A DNA stretch of 32,306 nt from Deltaproteobacteria bacterium (GTDB lineage: Bacteria > CG2-30-53-67). The notes below the pieces were generated by a model, which saw nothing but the letters and a program-made list of their open reading frames with translations, had not been told where the DNA came from and ran no database searches. The position numbers and the translations under genes are program-made. Within the stretch, counting starts at the first letter, position 1. The number at the start of each line of letters is the position of its first letter. Shown here in pieces: positions 1-7,324 of the stretch. Location: positions 1 through 32,306 of the forward strand of contig JAADIO010000026.1 of NCBI GenBank assembly GCA_013151235.1, written 5' to 3'.

Positions 1-271
1 CTGCGTGTTCCAGCGCTTCGATCGTCCGGGTATCCGCCCCCTTTGCGGCTTCTGCCCTTTCGTTATGGGAAAACTCCAGGTTGGTCCCGTCTAGGGGGAA
101 TCCGTCGAATTTCCGGGTGAGGTCGAAAAGAGCAGCGTCCCCTTCCCGGCTGACCCGGTCGAGGATCTTCTGTACGGTATCGAGGACCTGCGGCGGAATC
201 TCTCCACCCCGCCGTCGAAAGCGCCGAAGTTCCTCGTCGAATCCGGCGGCGGTTGCATCAAGTTTCTTCAT
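1..271 (-). CDS. hisD: Histidinol dehydrogenase, N-terminal part (cut by window edge)
   Basis: The first 90 codons of a leftward gene begin at the ATG whose first base is 271 and run off the window. HisD oxidises L-histidinol to L-histidine with NAD+, the last steps of histidine synthesis in the cytosol. The call rests on the N-terminal pattern FDEELRRF...REGDAALFDLTRKFDG at residues 11-57, typical of HisD; the catalytic and zinc-binding residues lie outside the window. An AAGGA Shine-Dalgarno-like run lies about 12 nt before the ATG. The gene follows dapA in the same direction, but a 179-bp MITE-like insertion now separates the two. Before that insertion the two genes would have been about 22 nt apart. 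Confidence 0.85.
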   Translation of the reverse strand, partial: MKKLDATAAGFDEELRRFRRRGGEIPPQVLDTVQKILDRVSREGDAALFDLTRKFDGFPLDGTNLEFSHNERAEAAKGADTRTIEALEHA

Positions 272-304
272 CTTGGAATAGGGTCCTTTCGCTTCAGATG
301 AGTT

Positions 305-483
305 GATGGTGTCGTAAAAAGTCACGAAGCCCTTCGACCCTTCGGCCGGCTCAGGACAGGCGTACTCAGGGCGAACGGTGTAAGTTATTGATATTCTGTT
401 CGTGTGGTTCGACCGGCTCACCATGCTCGGTAGCTTGTCGAACCATGAACGGAACCCGGAAAACGACTTTTTACGAGTTCATC
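305..483. mobile_element. MITE-like element copy 1, inserted at the 3' end of dapA
   Basis: The left end reads GATGGTGTCGTAAAAAGTC. The right end, read on the other strand, is GATGAACTCGTAAAAAGTC, so the termini are about 19-bp inverted repeats. A 7-bp direct repeat ATGAGTT flanks it (298-304 and 484-490), as expected of a target-site duplication. The interior carries the common CCGGCTCAGGACAGG / TTCGACCGGCTCACC type of dispersed repeat and no gene. Copies 2 and 3 are at 9105-9221 and 20404-20622. The dapA stop codon (471-473) lies inside the right terminal repeat. No transposase is present, so the element would be moved in trans. Confidence 0.8.
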
Positions 484-1355
484 ATGAGTTGATAACCTTT
501 CAATACATCCGTCAGCTTCTCCCGTGTCCCCTCTCCCATCGGGCAGAGGGGGAGCCGGAAGGTCTCTTCGCATTTCCCCATCAGGTGCAGGGCGGTCTTG
601 ACCGGCAGGGGGTTGGTCTCCAGGAACATGGCCCCCGTGAGATCGAGAAGTTTGTAGTGAAGCTTCCGGGCGGTATTGAGATCCCCCCGGAAGAAGGCGC
701 TCACCATCTCCGACATATCCTTCGGCGCCGTATTGGCGACGACGGAGATGACCCCTCGTCCGCCGATGGCGAGGGTCGGCAGGACGGTGAAGTCGTCCCC
801 CGAGAGGACGAGAAACCCCTCCGGGCTCTGATCGATGATCCGGCTGATCTGGTGCAGATCGGCCGAGGCCTCCTTGATACCGATAATCTCCCCGATCTTT
901 GAAAGACGCGCCACCGTCTCGGGCAGGATGTTCAGTGAGGTTCTCCCCGGCACGTTATAGAGGACGAGGGGGAAGGCGGTCTCTTCAGCGATTTTCCTGT
1001 AGTGCTGATAGATCCCCTCCTGGCTGGGCTTGTTGTAGTAGGGGGAGATGAGCAGCGCCCCGTCGGCGCCGGCCTTCTTCGCCGCCCGGGTCAGGTCGAT
1101 CGTCTCCGCCGTGGAGTTGGAACCGGTTCCCGCCAGGACCGGAACCCGTCCGTTGACCGCTTCCACGGTGATCCGGATCACCTCCTTGTGTTCCTCGTGG
1201 GTCAGGGTGGCCGACTCACCGGTGGTGCCGCAGGGGACGATCCCGTTGACCCCGTTCTCGATGAGAAAGGTGATCAGGCCGCGCAGGGCCTTTTCGTCGA
1301 TTGAACCGTCTTGCCGAAAGGGGGTGATGATTGCAGGGAGTGTGCCGTGAAACAT
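471..1355 (-). CDS. dapA: 4-hydroxy-tetrahydrodipicolinate synthase
   Basis: DapA condenses pyruvate with aspartate semialdehyde, the first committed step of lysine and diaminopimelate synthesis in the cytosol. At 294 aa it has the normal family length, and the TIM-barrel landmarks are intact: CGTTGES with Thr44/Thr45, YNVPGR with Tyr133, and GIKEAS with the Schiff-base Lys161, at the same positions as in E. coli. The ATG start has an AAGGAG site 7 nt upstream. It sits in a leftward run with dapF, which acts later in the same pathway. The last residues (MMNS) and the TAA stop come from the right end of a MITE-like insertion. Removing the element and one target duplication predicts an ending ...GYQLI followed by TGA. 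The change is at the extreme C-terminus and is probably tolerated. Confidence 0.97.
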   Translation of the reverse strand: MFHGTLPAIITPFRQDGSIDEKALRGLITFLIENGVNGIVPCGTTGESATLTHEEHKEVIRITVEAVNGRVPVLAGTGSNSTAETIDLTRAAKKAGADGALLISPYYNKPSQEGIYQHYRKIAEETAFPLVLYNVPGRTSLNILPETVARLSKIGEIIGIKEASADLHQISRIIDQSPEGFLVLSGDDFTVLPTLAIGGRGVISVVANTAPKDMSEMVSAFFRGDLNTARKLHYKLLDLTGAMFLETNPLPVKTALHLMGKCEETFRLPLCPMGEGTREKLTDVLKGYQLMMNS

Positions 1356-1379
1356 CTCTTCTCCTTTGTGATAAAAACT

Positions 1380-1805
1380 TTACGATTCTTTCAGGGTAAC
1401 CCGGATCCCTCCGATCCCCCAGGCGAAAAGGTTGTACGTTGATGCGGCGCAGAAACCGAGAAAGGCCCCGATCAGGCCGTAGAGCATCGGGATCAGGACC
1501 AGCGCGCCGATCCAGGGGATGGAGCCGAAGAGGAGAAGCCGGCTTTCGGGAAGGAGCGAAAGACCGGCCGCGCCTACGGCGGCGAACAAAATACCAAAGA
1601 CCAGGCCGATGACGGCATGAATCATGAAAGCAAATTTCACCAGGGACCAGACCCCGACCCGTTGAATCTCCGCAACGTGAAACGAAGCGGGAGGCGGAGG
1701 GACGGTCTTTCTCTCCGGTTCTGCTGCTCCGCAGTAGGCACAGTAAAGGGCCTTTGGTAACATCTCTTTTCCGCAGGCGGCGCAGTAGGCGGTTGGATCG
1801 GACAT
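1380..1805 (-). CDS. Zinc-ribbon membrane protein of unknown function
   Basis: This 141-aa protein opens with a short zinc ribbon, two CxxC knuckles (Cys8/Cys11 and Cys22/Cys25), followed by a Pro-rich linker (residues 36-41). Two hydrophobic regions follow, at about 50-86 and 92-128, suggesting two or more membrane segments. The C-terminus, YNLFAWGIGGIRVTLKE, resembles the YN...GGI.VTL ending of DUF3566 membrane proteins, so a relationship is possible but unproven. A GAGGAG site lies about 10 nt before the ATG. It lies between dapF (64 nt upstream) and dapA (24 nt downstream) in the same direction, so it is probably co-transcribed with the lysine genes. No catalytic motif is visible and its function is unknown. 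Confidence 0.75.
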   Translation of the reverse strand: MSDPTAYCAACGKEMLPKALYCAYCGAAEPERKTVPPPPASFHVAEIQRVGVWSLVKFAFMIHAVIGLVFGILFAAVGAAGLSLLPESRLLLFGSIPWIGALVLIPMLYGLIGAFLGFCAASTYNLFAWGIGGIRVTLKES

Positions 1806-1869
1806 TTCAGTTCTCTCCTCGCTCCCCCTTTTACGAAAGAGAGGAACAGATTTGCGTTACATTTCTTCT

Positions 1870-2697
1870 CTATCGTCGGATTTCAATGATTCCCCTAAAG
1901 ACCTCTTCCGCCGGGCCGGTGAGGATCACCCGGTTGTCTTCTCTCCAGTCGATCCGCAGCGTGCCGCCGGCGAGGTGTACCCGAACCTTCCTGCCTGTCC
2001 ATCCGTTCAGGACGGCGGCCACCGTTGCGGCACAGGCGCCGGTCCCGCAGGAAAGGGTCTCCCCCGTTCCCCGTTCCCAGACCCGCATCTTCAGCTCCCG
2101 GTCGTTGATCACCTGGACGAATTCTACATTTGTTCGGTTCGGAAACAGGGGATCGGTCTCGATGCAGGGACCGACCTTTTCCACCGGAAACTGTTCCAGG
2201 TCGTCCACACCGATGATGCAGTGGGGATTTCCCATGGAGACACAGGTGATTTTCCATTCCTTTCCGGAAAACTCCACCGGTTGTGAGATGACCCTGCTTT
2301 CCATGCGGACGGGAATTTGTGGACCGTCGAGGATCGGCTCGCCCATGTCGACGTCGACTTCCTTTTCCCGGATCACCGGGGTCATGATTCCTGCTGCGGT
2401 TTCCACGGTGAGGGTTTCTTTCGTTGTAAGATTGCGCTCCTTGAGGTATTTTGCAAAGCAGCGGATCCCGTTGCCGCACATCTCCACTTCGGAGCCGTCG
2501 GTATTGAAGATCTGCATCCTGAAGTCGGCCGATTCCGAGGGCCGGATCAGAAGAAGCTGATCCGCCCCGATCCCGAACTTCCGGTCACAGAGGCGGCGGG
2601 CCTGTGCAATCACCGGCGCAGGGTCGATGCTGCGGGCATCGATCACAATGAAGTCGTTGCCTGTCCCCTGCATCTTGGTAAAATCGATCTTGAACAC
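1870..2697 (-). CDS. dapF: Diaminopimelate epimerase
   Basis: DapF interconverts LL- and meso-diaminopimelate, giving the precursor of lysine and peptidoglycan. The 275-aa length is normal. Both halves of the two-base cofactor-independent active site are visible: MCGNGIRC with Cys74 and SCGTGACA with Cys217. The N-terminal KMQGTGNDFIVID signature is present. The start is a GTG at 2697 (residues MFKIDF) with a GGAGA site 4-5 nt upstream. It lies between rsmA and the zinc-ribbon gene in the leftward operon. Confidence 0.97.
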   Translation of the reverse strand: MFKIDFTKMQGTGNDFIVIDARSIDPAPVIAQARRLCDRKFGIGADQLLLIRPSESADFRMQIFNTDGSEVEMCGNGIRCFAKYLKERNLTTKETLTVETAAGIMTPVIREKEVDVDMGEPILDGPQIPVRMESRVISQPVEFSGKEWKITCVSMGNPHCIIGVDDLEQFPVEKVGPCIETDPLFPNRTNVEFVQVINDRELKMRVWERGTGETLSCGTGACAATVAAVLNGWTGRKVRVHLAGGTLRIDWREDNRVILTGPAEEVFRGIIEIRR

Positions 2698-2771
2698 GAT
2701 TTCTCCGGGCCTCCCGAATTCAAAAAACTATCATATTCTCTCCCGGAATCAAAGAGTTTTTGTGCCCGTCC

Positions 2772-3605
2772 TCAGTGCAGACACCGGGAAAGTTTGGCGA
2801 ATTCCTTGATGGAGAGGGTCTCGGCCCTTCTCCGGGGGTCGATCCCTGATGCGGCAAAAGCGGTATCGAGTTGTTCCGGGGAAAAGGAGCCGGCGCCGAG
2901 GAGAGAATTCCGAAGGGTTTTTCGCCGTCGGGCAAAGGCCGCACGTACAAAGCAAAAGAACCGCTCTGGGTCGGAAACCGCAACCGGGGGCTCTTTATGC
3001 CGGGTGAGGCGGAGCAGAGCGGAATCGACCTCCGGCACAGGGTAGAAAGCGGTTCTCGGGACGGCGTATACGATTTCCGCCGCCATATAATACTGAACGG
3101 CGATACTGAGGGATCCGTATTTTTTTGTTCCCGGTCCTGCGGCAATCCGTTCGGCTACCTCTTTCTGAAGCATCACCAGGATCAGGGAAAAACGCCGGAT
3201 CGACCGGAGCAGGTGCATCAGGATCGGGGTGGAGATATAGTAAGGAAGGTTGGCGATGACCTTCACTCCGGTTTCGGGGAGATCCCCCATATCGTATTTC
3301 AGGATGTTCTGATGAAGAAGGTTGAGATTTTTCCGGTCTTTGAAACGTTCGGCCAGGTAGGCGTAAAGGGCGGGGTCGATTTCCAATGCGATGACCTTTC
3401 CCGCCGAACGGGTCAGCGGGTCCGTTAAAATACCGGAACCCGCTCCGATTTCCAGAACCACGTCATCGGGCTGCACCGATGCCCGTGAGAGAATTTCGTG
3501 AAGGATTTCTTCTTCCCGGAGAAAATTCTGCCCCAGTCTTTTGTTGATGCGGAAGTGGAGTTGGCGAAGTTTTTTCGGGATTTTCATCATGAAATAACGT
3601 AACAT
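2772..3605 (-). CDS. rsmA: 16S rRNA (adenine1518-N6/adenine1519-N6)-dimethyltransferase
   Basis: RsmA (KsgA) uses S-adenosylmethionine to dimethylate two adjacent adenines in the 3' end hairpin of 16S rRNA during 30S maturation. The 277-aa protein shows KRLGQNFL near the N-terminus (residues 22-29), the SAM loop EIGAGSG at 52-58, and the catalytic NLPYYIS motif at 119-125. The C-terminal basic region FARRRKTLRNSL is typical of the family. Start choice is uncertain: ATG 3605 has GGGAAG directly against it, while two further ATGs (3590, 3587) give MMKIPKK or MKIPKK but lack a clear Shine-Dalgarno site. It is the first gene of the leftward run and diverges from the histidine kinase at 3745. Confidence 0.95.
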   Translation of the reverse strand: MLRYFMMKIPKKLRQLHFRINKRLGQNFLREEEILHEILSRASVQPDDVVLEIGAGSGILTDPLTRSAGKVIALEIDPALYAYLAERFKDRKNLNLLHQNILKYDMGDLPETGVKVIANLPYYISTPILMHLLRSIRRFSLILVMLQKEVAERIAAGPGTKKYGSLSIAVQYYMAAEIVYAVPRTAFYPVPEVDSALLRLTRHKEPPVAVSDPERFFCFVRAAFARRRKTLRNSLLGAGSFSPEQLDTAFAASGIDPRRRAETLSIKEFAKLSRCLH

Positions 3606-3675
3606 CTTCCCGATGAGGAGTCCAGTTTCATTCGTGAGCGGGAATCTCGTTCATGTAATTACGGATCGTTTTGTA

Positions 3676-3706
3676 TTGACAATAACTTCGTGGATCTGGT
3701 TATAAT
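3676..3706 (+). promoter_or_regulatory. Sigma-70-type promoter for the histidine kinase gene
   Basis: TTGACA at 3676-3681 and TATAAT at 3701-3706 are perfect consensus hexamers. The spacer is 19 nt, longer than the ideal 17. Transcription would begin near 3713, about 30 nt before the kinase ATG. The region is the 139-bp gap between the divergent rsmA and kinase genes; no equally good promoter was seen on the opposite strand. Confidence 0.6.
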
Positions 3707-3744
3707 AAAAGCATCACATCGCTCATCCACTCGGCCTGTTTACC

Positions 3745-4905
3745 ATGAAAAAATCAATCCGGATACTGATTATTCATTCCGATCCCGATATTTCGGAAAG
3801 TATTGCGCAGATGCTTGCCGGTGAAGGGTATGAGGTTCGGGACTGTCTGGAGAGTGACTGTGCCGTTGCCCTTCTTAAAAAGGATCTGTACCATTTTGTT
3901 CTGGTGAGTACGACCCTTCCTGAGGAGGTCCAGCTTCCGTTGATGGATTTTATTAAAAAATATTGCCCCGACACGATGACCATTCCGATCTCTTGGCATG
4001 CCGTGTTGAAATCGGCCGTGGAGGCCCTCCATACGGCGCCTCCGGATATCGGCAGCGGCAGTGTCAAGGCAATGAAGATGACGATCGAGCGGCTCTCCAG
4101 AACAATTCTGCGGCGGAACAGCGAAACGGAAAGCCGGAAAAAGGCGATGATCATGGCTCAGGACCTGCAGGAATCGAACCTGCGGCTCATGGAACTGGAC
4201 CGGAAAAAGACCAGCTGTCTTGCCGTGGCCACGCATGAAATGCGGACGCCCCTGACGATTATCAGCGGGTACATGCGGATGTTAATGGATGAATCATTCG
4301 GTCCTTTGAACGAAAAGCAGATTCACCTGATACAGGAGTCGAGGAATAATTGCGAGCGTCTTCTCGATCTGGTGAATTCCATGCTTGATCGTTGCCGGCT
4401 GGAGTCCGGGAGCATGGAGTATGACTTGCAGGAGGGGCCCTATCTGGAGTTGATTCACCGGGTGATGGGGCGAATGCAGCACTATATCGAAAAAAACGGT
4501 CTTTCGGTTCAGCTGGATCTTCCGGAGGAGGAGATTCGGATTCCCATTGACGAGAATGCCATTGAGCAAGCCCTGGTTAATCTTGTAACGAATGCCGTAA
4601 AGTTCACGACGGCACCTGGTGAGATTATCCTCCGCTGCCGCCTGCGTCCGGACGGTGTCTTGACGCAGGTGATCGATTCCGGGGTGGGGATTGACCCGGG
4701 TGAAATCGATCAGGTCTTCAACGAGTTTAACAAGGTCGGAAATAAGTATGGTGCGAAAAAAGGAGCCGGTCTGGGGCTTTCCATCTGCAAGAAGATTATT
4801 ACCTTGCATCGTGGCGAGATCTGGGTGGAGAGCGAACCTGGAAAAGGGAGTTGCTTTTTCTTTCTGCTTCCTCTGGGGGCAACGAACCGGGCATCTCGAA
4901 AGTAA
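3745..4905 (+). CDS. Soluble sensor histidine kinase with degenerate receiver domain
   Basis: This 386-aa protein has three parts. Residues 5-100 look like a CheY-type receiver: RILIIHSDPD at the start, but the usual phospho-acceptor Asp before the xxLP motif is Ser55 (VSTTLP), so it probably cannot be phosphorylated. Residues 150-220 form the HisKA dimerisation domain with phospho-His164 in ATHEMRTPL. Residues 265-378 are the HATPase domain, with N box (NLVTNAVKF), DSGVGI and GAGLGLSICKKI motifs. No membrane segment or signal peptide is visible, so it acts in the cytosol and its input is unknown. Its likely partner is the sigma-54 activator starting at 5184. No strong Shine-Dalgarno site precedes the ATG. 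Confidence 0.9.
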   Translation: MKKSIRILIIHSDPDISESIAQMLAGEGYEVRDCLESDCAVALLKKDLYHFVLVSTTLPEEVQLPLMDFIKKYCPDTMTIPISWHAVLKSAVEALHTAPPDIGSGSVKAMKMTIERLSRTILRRNSETESRKKAMIMAQDLQESNLRLMELDRKKTSCLAVATHEMRTPLTIISGYMRMLMDESFGPLNEKQIHLIQESRNNCERLLDLVNSMLDRCRLESGSMEYDLQEGPYLELIHRVMGRMQHYIEKNGLSVQLDLPEEEIRIPIDENAIEQALVNLVTNAVKFTTAPGEIILRCRLRPDGVLTQVIDSGVGIDPGEIDQVFNEFNKVGNKYGAKKGAGLGLSICKKIITLHRGEIWVESEPGKGSCFFFLLPLGATNRASRK

Positions 4906-4951
4906 TGGTTGTTTAGAAAGTTTGCACATTAGGAAATTAAATTCTCTTTTT

Positions 4952-4996
4952 GGGAAAATATTTTCCATAATTGGGAAAATATTTTCCTTTTTTTTT
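4952..4996 (+). terminator. Twin 14-bp palindromes plus T9 tract: terminator and/or operator pair
   Basis: The perfect palindrome GGAAAATATTTTCC occurs twice, at 4953-4966 and 4974-4987, each preceded by one further G. Their centres are 21 bp apart, about two helical turns. Nine T residues follow directly (4988-4996). Because each copy is self-complementary, the two copies can also pair with each other, giving a 14-bp stem and 7-nt loop followed by T9, the layout of an intrinsic terminator for the kinase gene. The same arrangement would suit two dimers of a DNA-binding regulator bound on one face of the helix. The sequence cannot decide between the two. Confidence 0.55.
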
Positions 4997-5094
4997 GTGG
5001 AGCGGAATTTTTTTCTACATGGGAGCAAAAATTTCGCTTGTTTTTCACAGAGTTAACATTTGTCAACTTTTATATTTTTTGTTACTTGAGTTTG

Positions 5095-5103
5095 TGTTAC
5101 AAT
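5095..5103 (+). promoter_or_regulatory. Candidate extended -10 promoter for the response regulator
   Basis: TGTTACAAT matches the extended -10 pattern TGnTATAAT with one mismatch. No good -35 hexamer lies 16-18 nt upstream, which extended -10 promoters can tolerate. It lies about 80 nt before the regulator start in a very AT-rich stretch (4906-5177). With the twin palindrome upstream, this suggests the regulator is transcribed separately from the kinase. Confidence 0.3.
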
Positions 5104-5183
5104 AACAAGATAAATGCTGTTATGACTTTGGTTTCTTCGGTAGGTTTTTTGTGATTCCTACTTAATAGATAGGGAAGATGTTA

Positions 5184-6641
5184 ATGATCGAGGATACCCG
5201 CATTCTGATCATCGATGATGAGATCGAAATCTGTAATTATCTGAAGACCCTGGTTTCCCAGTTCGGATTCCATGCCGACTTCGCGACAAACGGTCGAGAG
5301 GGGCTGAAGATGATTCAACGGGAAAAGCCGGACCTTGTGATTCTCGATGTCGTCATGCCCGGGATGGACGGGATCGAGGTTCTCAAGAAGATCAAAGAGA
5401 ACGGCATCGATACGAGTGTCATCATGCTTTCCGGTCATCGTCAGACGAGTACCGTCGTCGGGGCGATGAAGTTCGGCGCCGCCGACTTTCTAAACAAGCC
5501 TTTCGATCCTGATGAATTAGAGATTACCATCAACAAGGTGTTGGAAAAACGGGAACTCATCTCGGAGGTCAAACGGCTCAAAAAACAGGTGAACGACCAG
5601 ACCGGCGGCCAGATCCTTTTCGGTAACAGTGAGAAGATGGCGGCCATCAAGGAGGTTATCGATCAGGTGGCGGATACCGACATCACCGTCCTCATCCGGG
5701 GAGAAAGCGGTACCGGCAAGGGGTTGATCGCCCGTTTTCTCTATATGAATTCCACCCGTCAGGATCAGCACTTTGTCAAGGTAAATTGTGCGGCTCTGCC
5801 GGACGAACTGCTGGAGAGCGAACTCTTCGGTTATGAACGGGGGGCTTTTACGGGGGCTCACAAGAAAAAACCAGGGAAGTTCGAGTATGCCAATCACGGG
5901 ACGATTTTTCTCGATGAGATCGGGGAAATCCATCCTTCCCTGCAGGCGAAACTGCTCCAGGTCCTGCAGGATGGAGAATTCTCGCCCCTTGGGAGCGAGC
6001 GGGATGTACGGGTCGATTCGCGGGTGATCGCCGCAACGAACCGGGACCTGGAGGCAGAGGTTGCCAACGGGAAATTTCGGGAGGACCTTTATTTTCGTCT
6101 GAACGTCGTATCGATCCTGGTCCCTCCGTTGCGTGAACGGCTGGAAGAGATCCCTGTTTTGACGGAACATTTCCTGCAGAAGTATAATCTTAAATATAAC
6201 AAGTCTTGTCGGAATATTTCCAGCGAGACCCTGGATCGCTTCATGCGCTACGATTGGCCCGGCAACGTCCGGGAATTAGAGAATATGATCAAGCGGGTGG
6301 TGGTTCTCGGTAGCGAAAAACCGATTCTGACGGAATTCCGCCTGAAGGAAGAAGAGGGTCATGCAGCGGATCTTTCGGGAGACACGGCGTTGTATTCGGC
6401 GGGATCGGCAGCGCAGCGCCCCCAATCCTTTCTCGATGCTCTCCTGAACGGACAGGAGGAATATACACTGCGGGATGTCAGCAAGATCGCTTCAAAGAAG
6501 GCGGAGAAGGCATTGATTGAGCGGGTTCTCAAACAGACGAACTGGAATCGGAAAAAGACGGCGGAGATCCTGAAGGTCAGCTATAAGGCCTTGCTTTATA
6601 AGATTAAAGAGAATAAAATAGACAAATTTAACTCGTTATGA
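5184..6641 (+). CDS. NtrC-family sigma-54-dependent response regulator
   Basis: This activator drives RNA polymerase carrying sigma-54 after phosphorylation. Numbered from ATG 5184 (485 aa), the receiver domain covers about 3-120, with the acidic pair in IIDDE, phospho-acceptor Asp55 (VILDVVMPG) and Lys105. The AAA+ domain covers about 145-380: Walker A GESGTGKG (173-180), the sigma-54-contacting GAFTGA loop (220-225) and Walker B IFLDE (241-245). A Fis-type helix-turn-helix (NRKKTAEILKVSYKALLYKI) ends the protein. All active residues are intact, so activation is predicted to be competent. The in-frame ATG at 5178 directly abuts the AGGGAAG site (5171-5177), so 5184 with 6-nt spacing is preferred. 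Its position next to EPS genes resembles the PrsR regulators of XrtA loci. Confidence 0.95.
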   Translation: MIEDTRILIIDDEIEICNYLKTLVSQFGFHADFATNGREGLKMIQREKPDLVILDVVMPGMDGIEVLKKIKENGIDTSVIMLSGHRQTSTVVGAMKFGAADFLNKPFDPDELEITINKVLEKRELISEVKRLKKQVNDQTGGQILFGNSEKMAAIKEVIDQVADTDITVLIRGESGTGKGLIARFLYMNSTRQDQHFVKVNCAALPDELLESELFGYERGAFTGAHKKKPGKFEYANHGTIFLDEIGEIHPSLQAKLLQVLQDGEFSPLGSERDVRVDSRVIAATNRDLEAEVANGKFREDLYFRLNVVSILVPPLRERLEEIPVLTEHFLQKYNLKYNKSCRNISSETLDRFMRYDWPGNVRELENMIKRVVVLGSEKPILTEFRLKEEEGHAADLSGDTALYSAGSAAQRPQSFLDALLNGQEEYTLRDVSKIASKKAEKALIERVLKQTNWNRKKTAEILKVSYKALLYKIKENKIDKFNSL

Positions 6642-6688
6642 TTAGGTCGATTTTTGTTGTGGGAGCCTGCACAAAAGGAGGAAGAGTC

Positions 6689-7276
6689 ATGAAACGGATT
6701 CTGCTGTTGCTGATGGCCTGCGGGTTGGGGATCTGGGGATGTGCAACGACGGGGAGGACGCCGAAGGCCCCGACGGATCAACAGGCGGCGGTCACCGCTC
6801 CCGAGGAATATATCATCGGTCCGGAAGATATCCTTGTGATCTCCGTCTGGAAGGATGATACCCTGACGACGGAGGCGGTGGTTCGTTCCGACGGGAAGAT
6901 CTCCGTTCCGTTGATCAATGACGTTCAGGCAAGCGGGCTGACCGTTTTGCAGTTGAAGGATGAGATTACCAAACGCCTCAAGGAATTTGTCCCCGGTGTG
7001 GATGTGACGGTCATCGTTAAACAGATGAACAGCAACAAGGTCTACATCCAGGGGGAGGTGACCCGGCCCGGTCCCCAGGATTTCAACGGGGAGTTGACGG
7101 TCATCCAGGCCCTGGCACTGGCGGGGGGGTTGACCCCCTATGCGAAAGGAAGTTCGATCATTATTCTCCGGGCCGATGGGCAAAAGCGCCTGTTTAACTA
7201 CAACCAGGTCATCAAGGGGAAAAACCTGAAACAGAACATCCGGCTGCGGCGGGGAGATACGATCATTATACCTTAA
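6689..7276 (+). CDS. Polysaccharide export lipoprotein (Wza/BexD family)
   Basis: This protein would form part of the outer-membrane channel through which EPS leaves the periplasm. The preferred ATG at 6689 has AGGAGG 7 nt upstream (6676-6681) and gives 195 aa; an earlier in-frame ATG at 6638 overlaps the regulator and would hide the signal peptide. Residues 1-17 are a lipoprotein signal ending IWG-Cys18. A Poly_export domain follows (about 35-115, starting EEYIIGPEDILVISVW), then one SLBB domain (about 118-190, KVYIQGEVTRPG). Only one SLBB is present, so it is shorter than E. coli Wza and closer to the short export proteins of XrtA/PEP-CTERM loci. It starts 47 nt after the regulator. Confidence 0.93.
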   Translation: MKRILLLLMACGLGIWGCATTGRTPKAPTDQQAAVTAPEEYIIGPEDILVISVWKDDTLTTEAVVRSDGKISVPLINDVQASGLTVLQLKDEITKRLKEFVPGVDVTVIVKQMNSNKVYIQGEVTRPGPQDFNGELTVIQALALAGGLTPYAKGSSIIILRADGQKRLFNYNQVIKGKNLKQNIRLRRGDTIIIP

Positions 7277-7324
7277 TGACAGGGACTGCCTGTTAACGGC
7301 TCGCTCAATGTAGAGGAATAAAGA

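Noticed and set aside
402-902. Forward open frame over the MITE and the 3' end of dapA
   Set aside because: It is antisense to dapA and begins inside a mobile element; no domain is visible.
6638-6688. Upstream in-frame ATG for the polysaccharide export protein
   Set aside because: It overlaps the regulator stop, has no good ribosome-binding site and would bury the lipoprotein signal; ATG 6689 has AGGAGG at ideal spacing.
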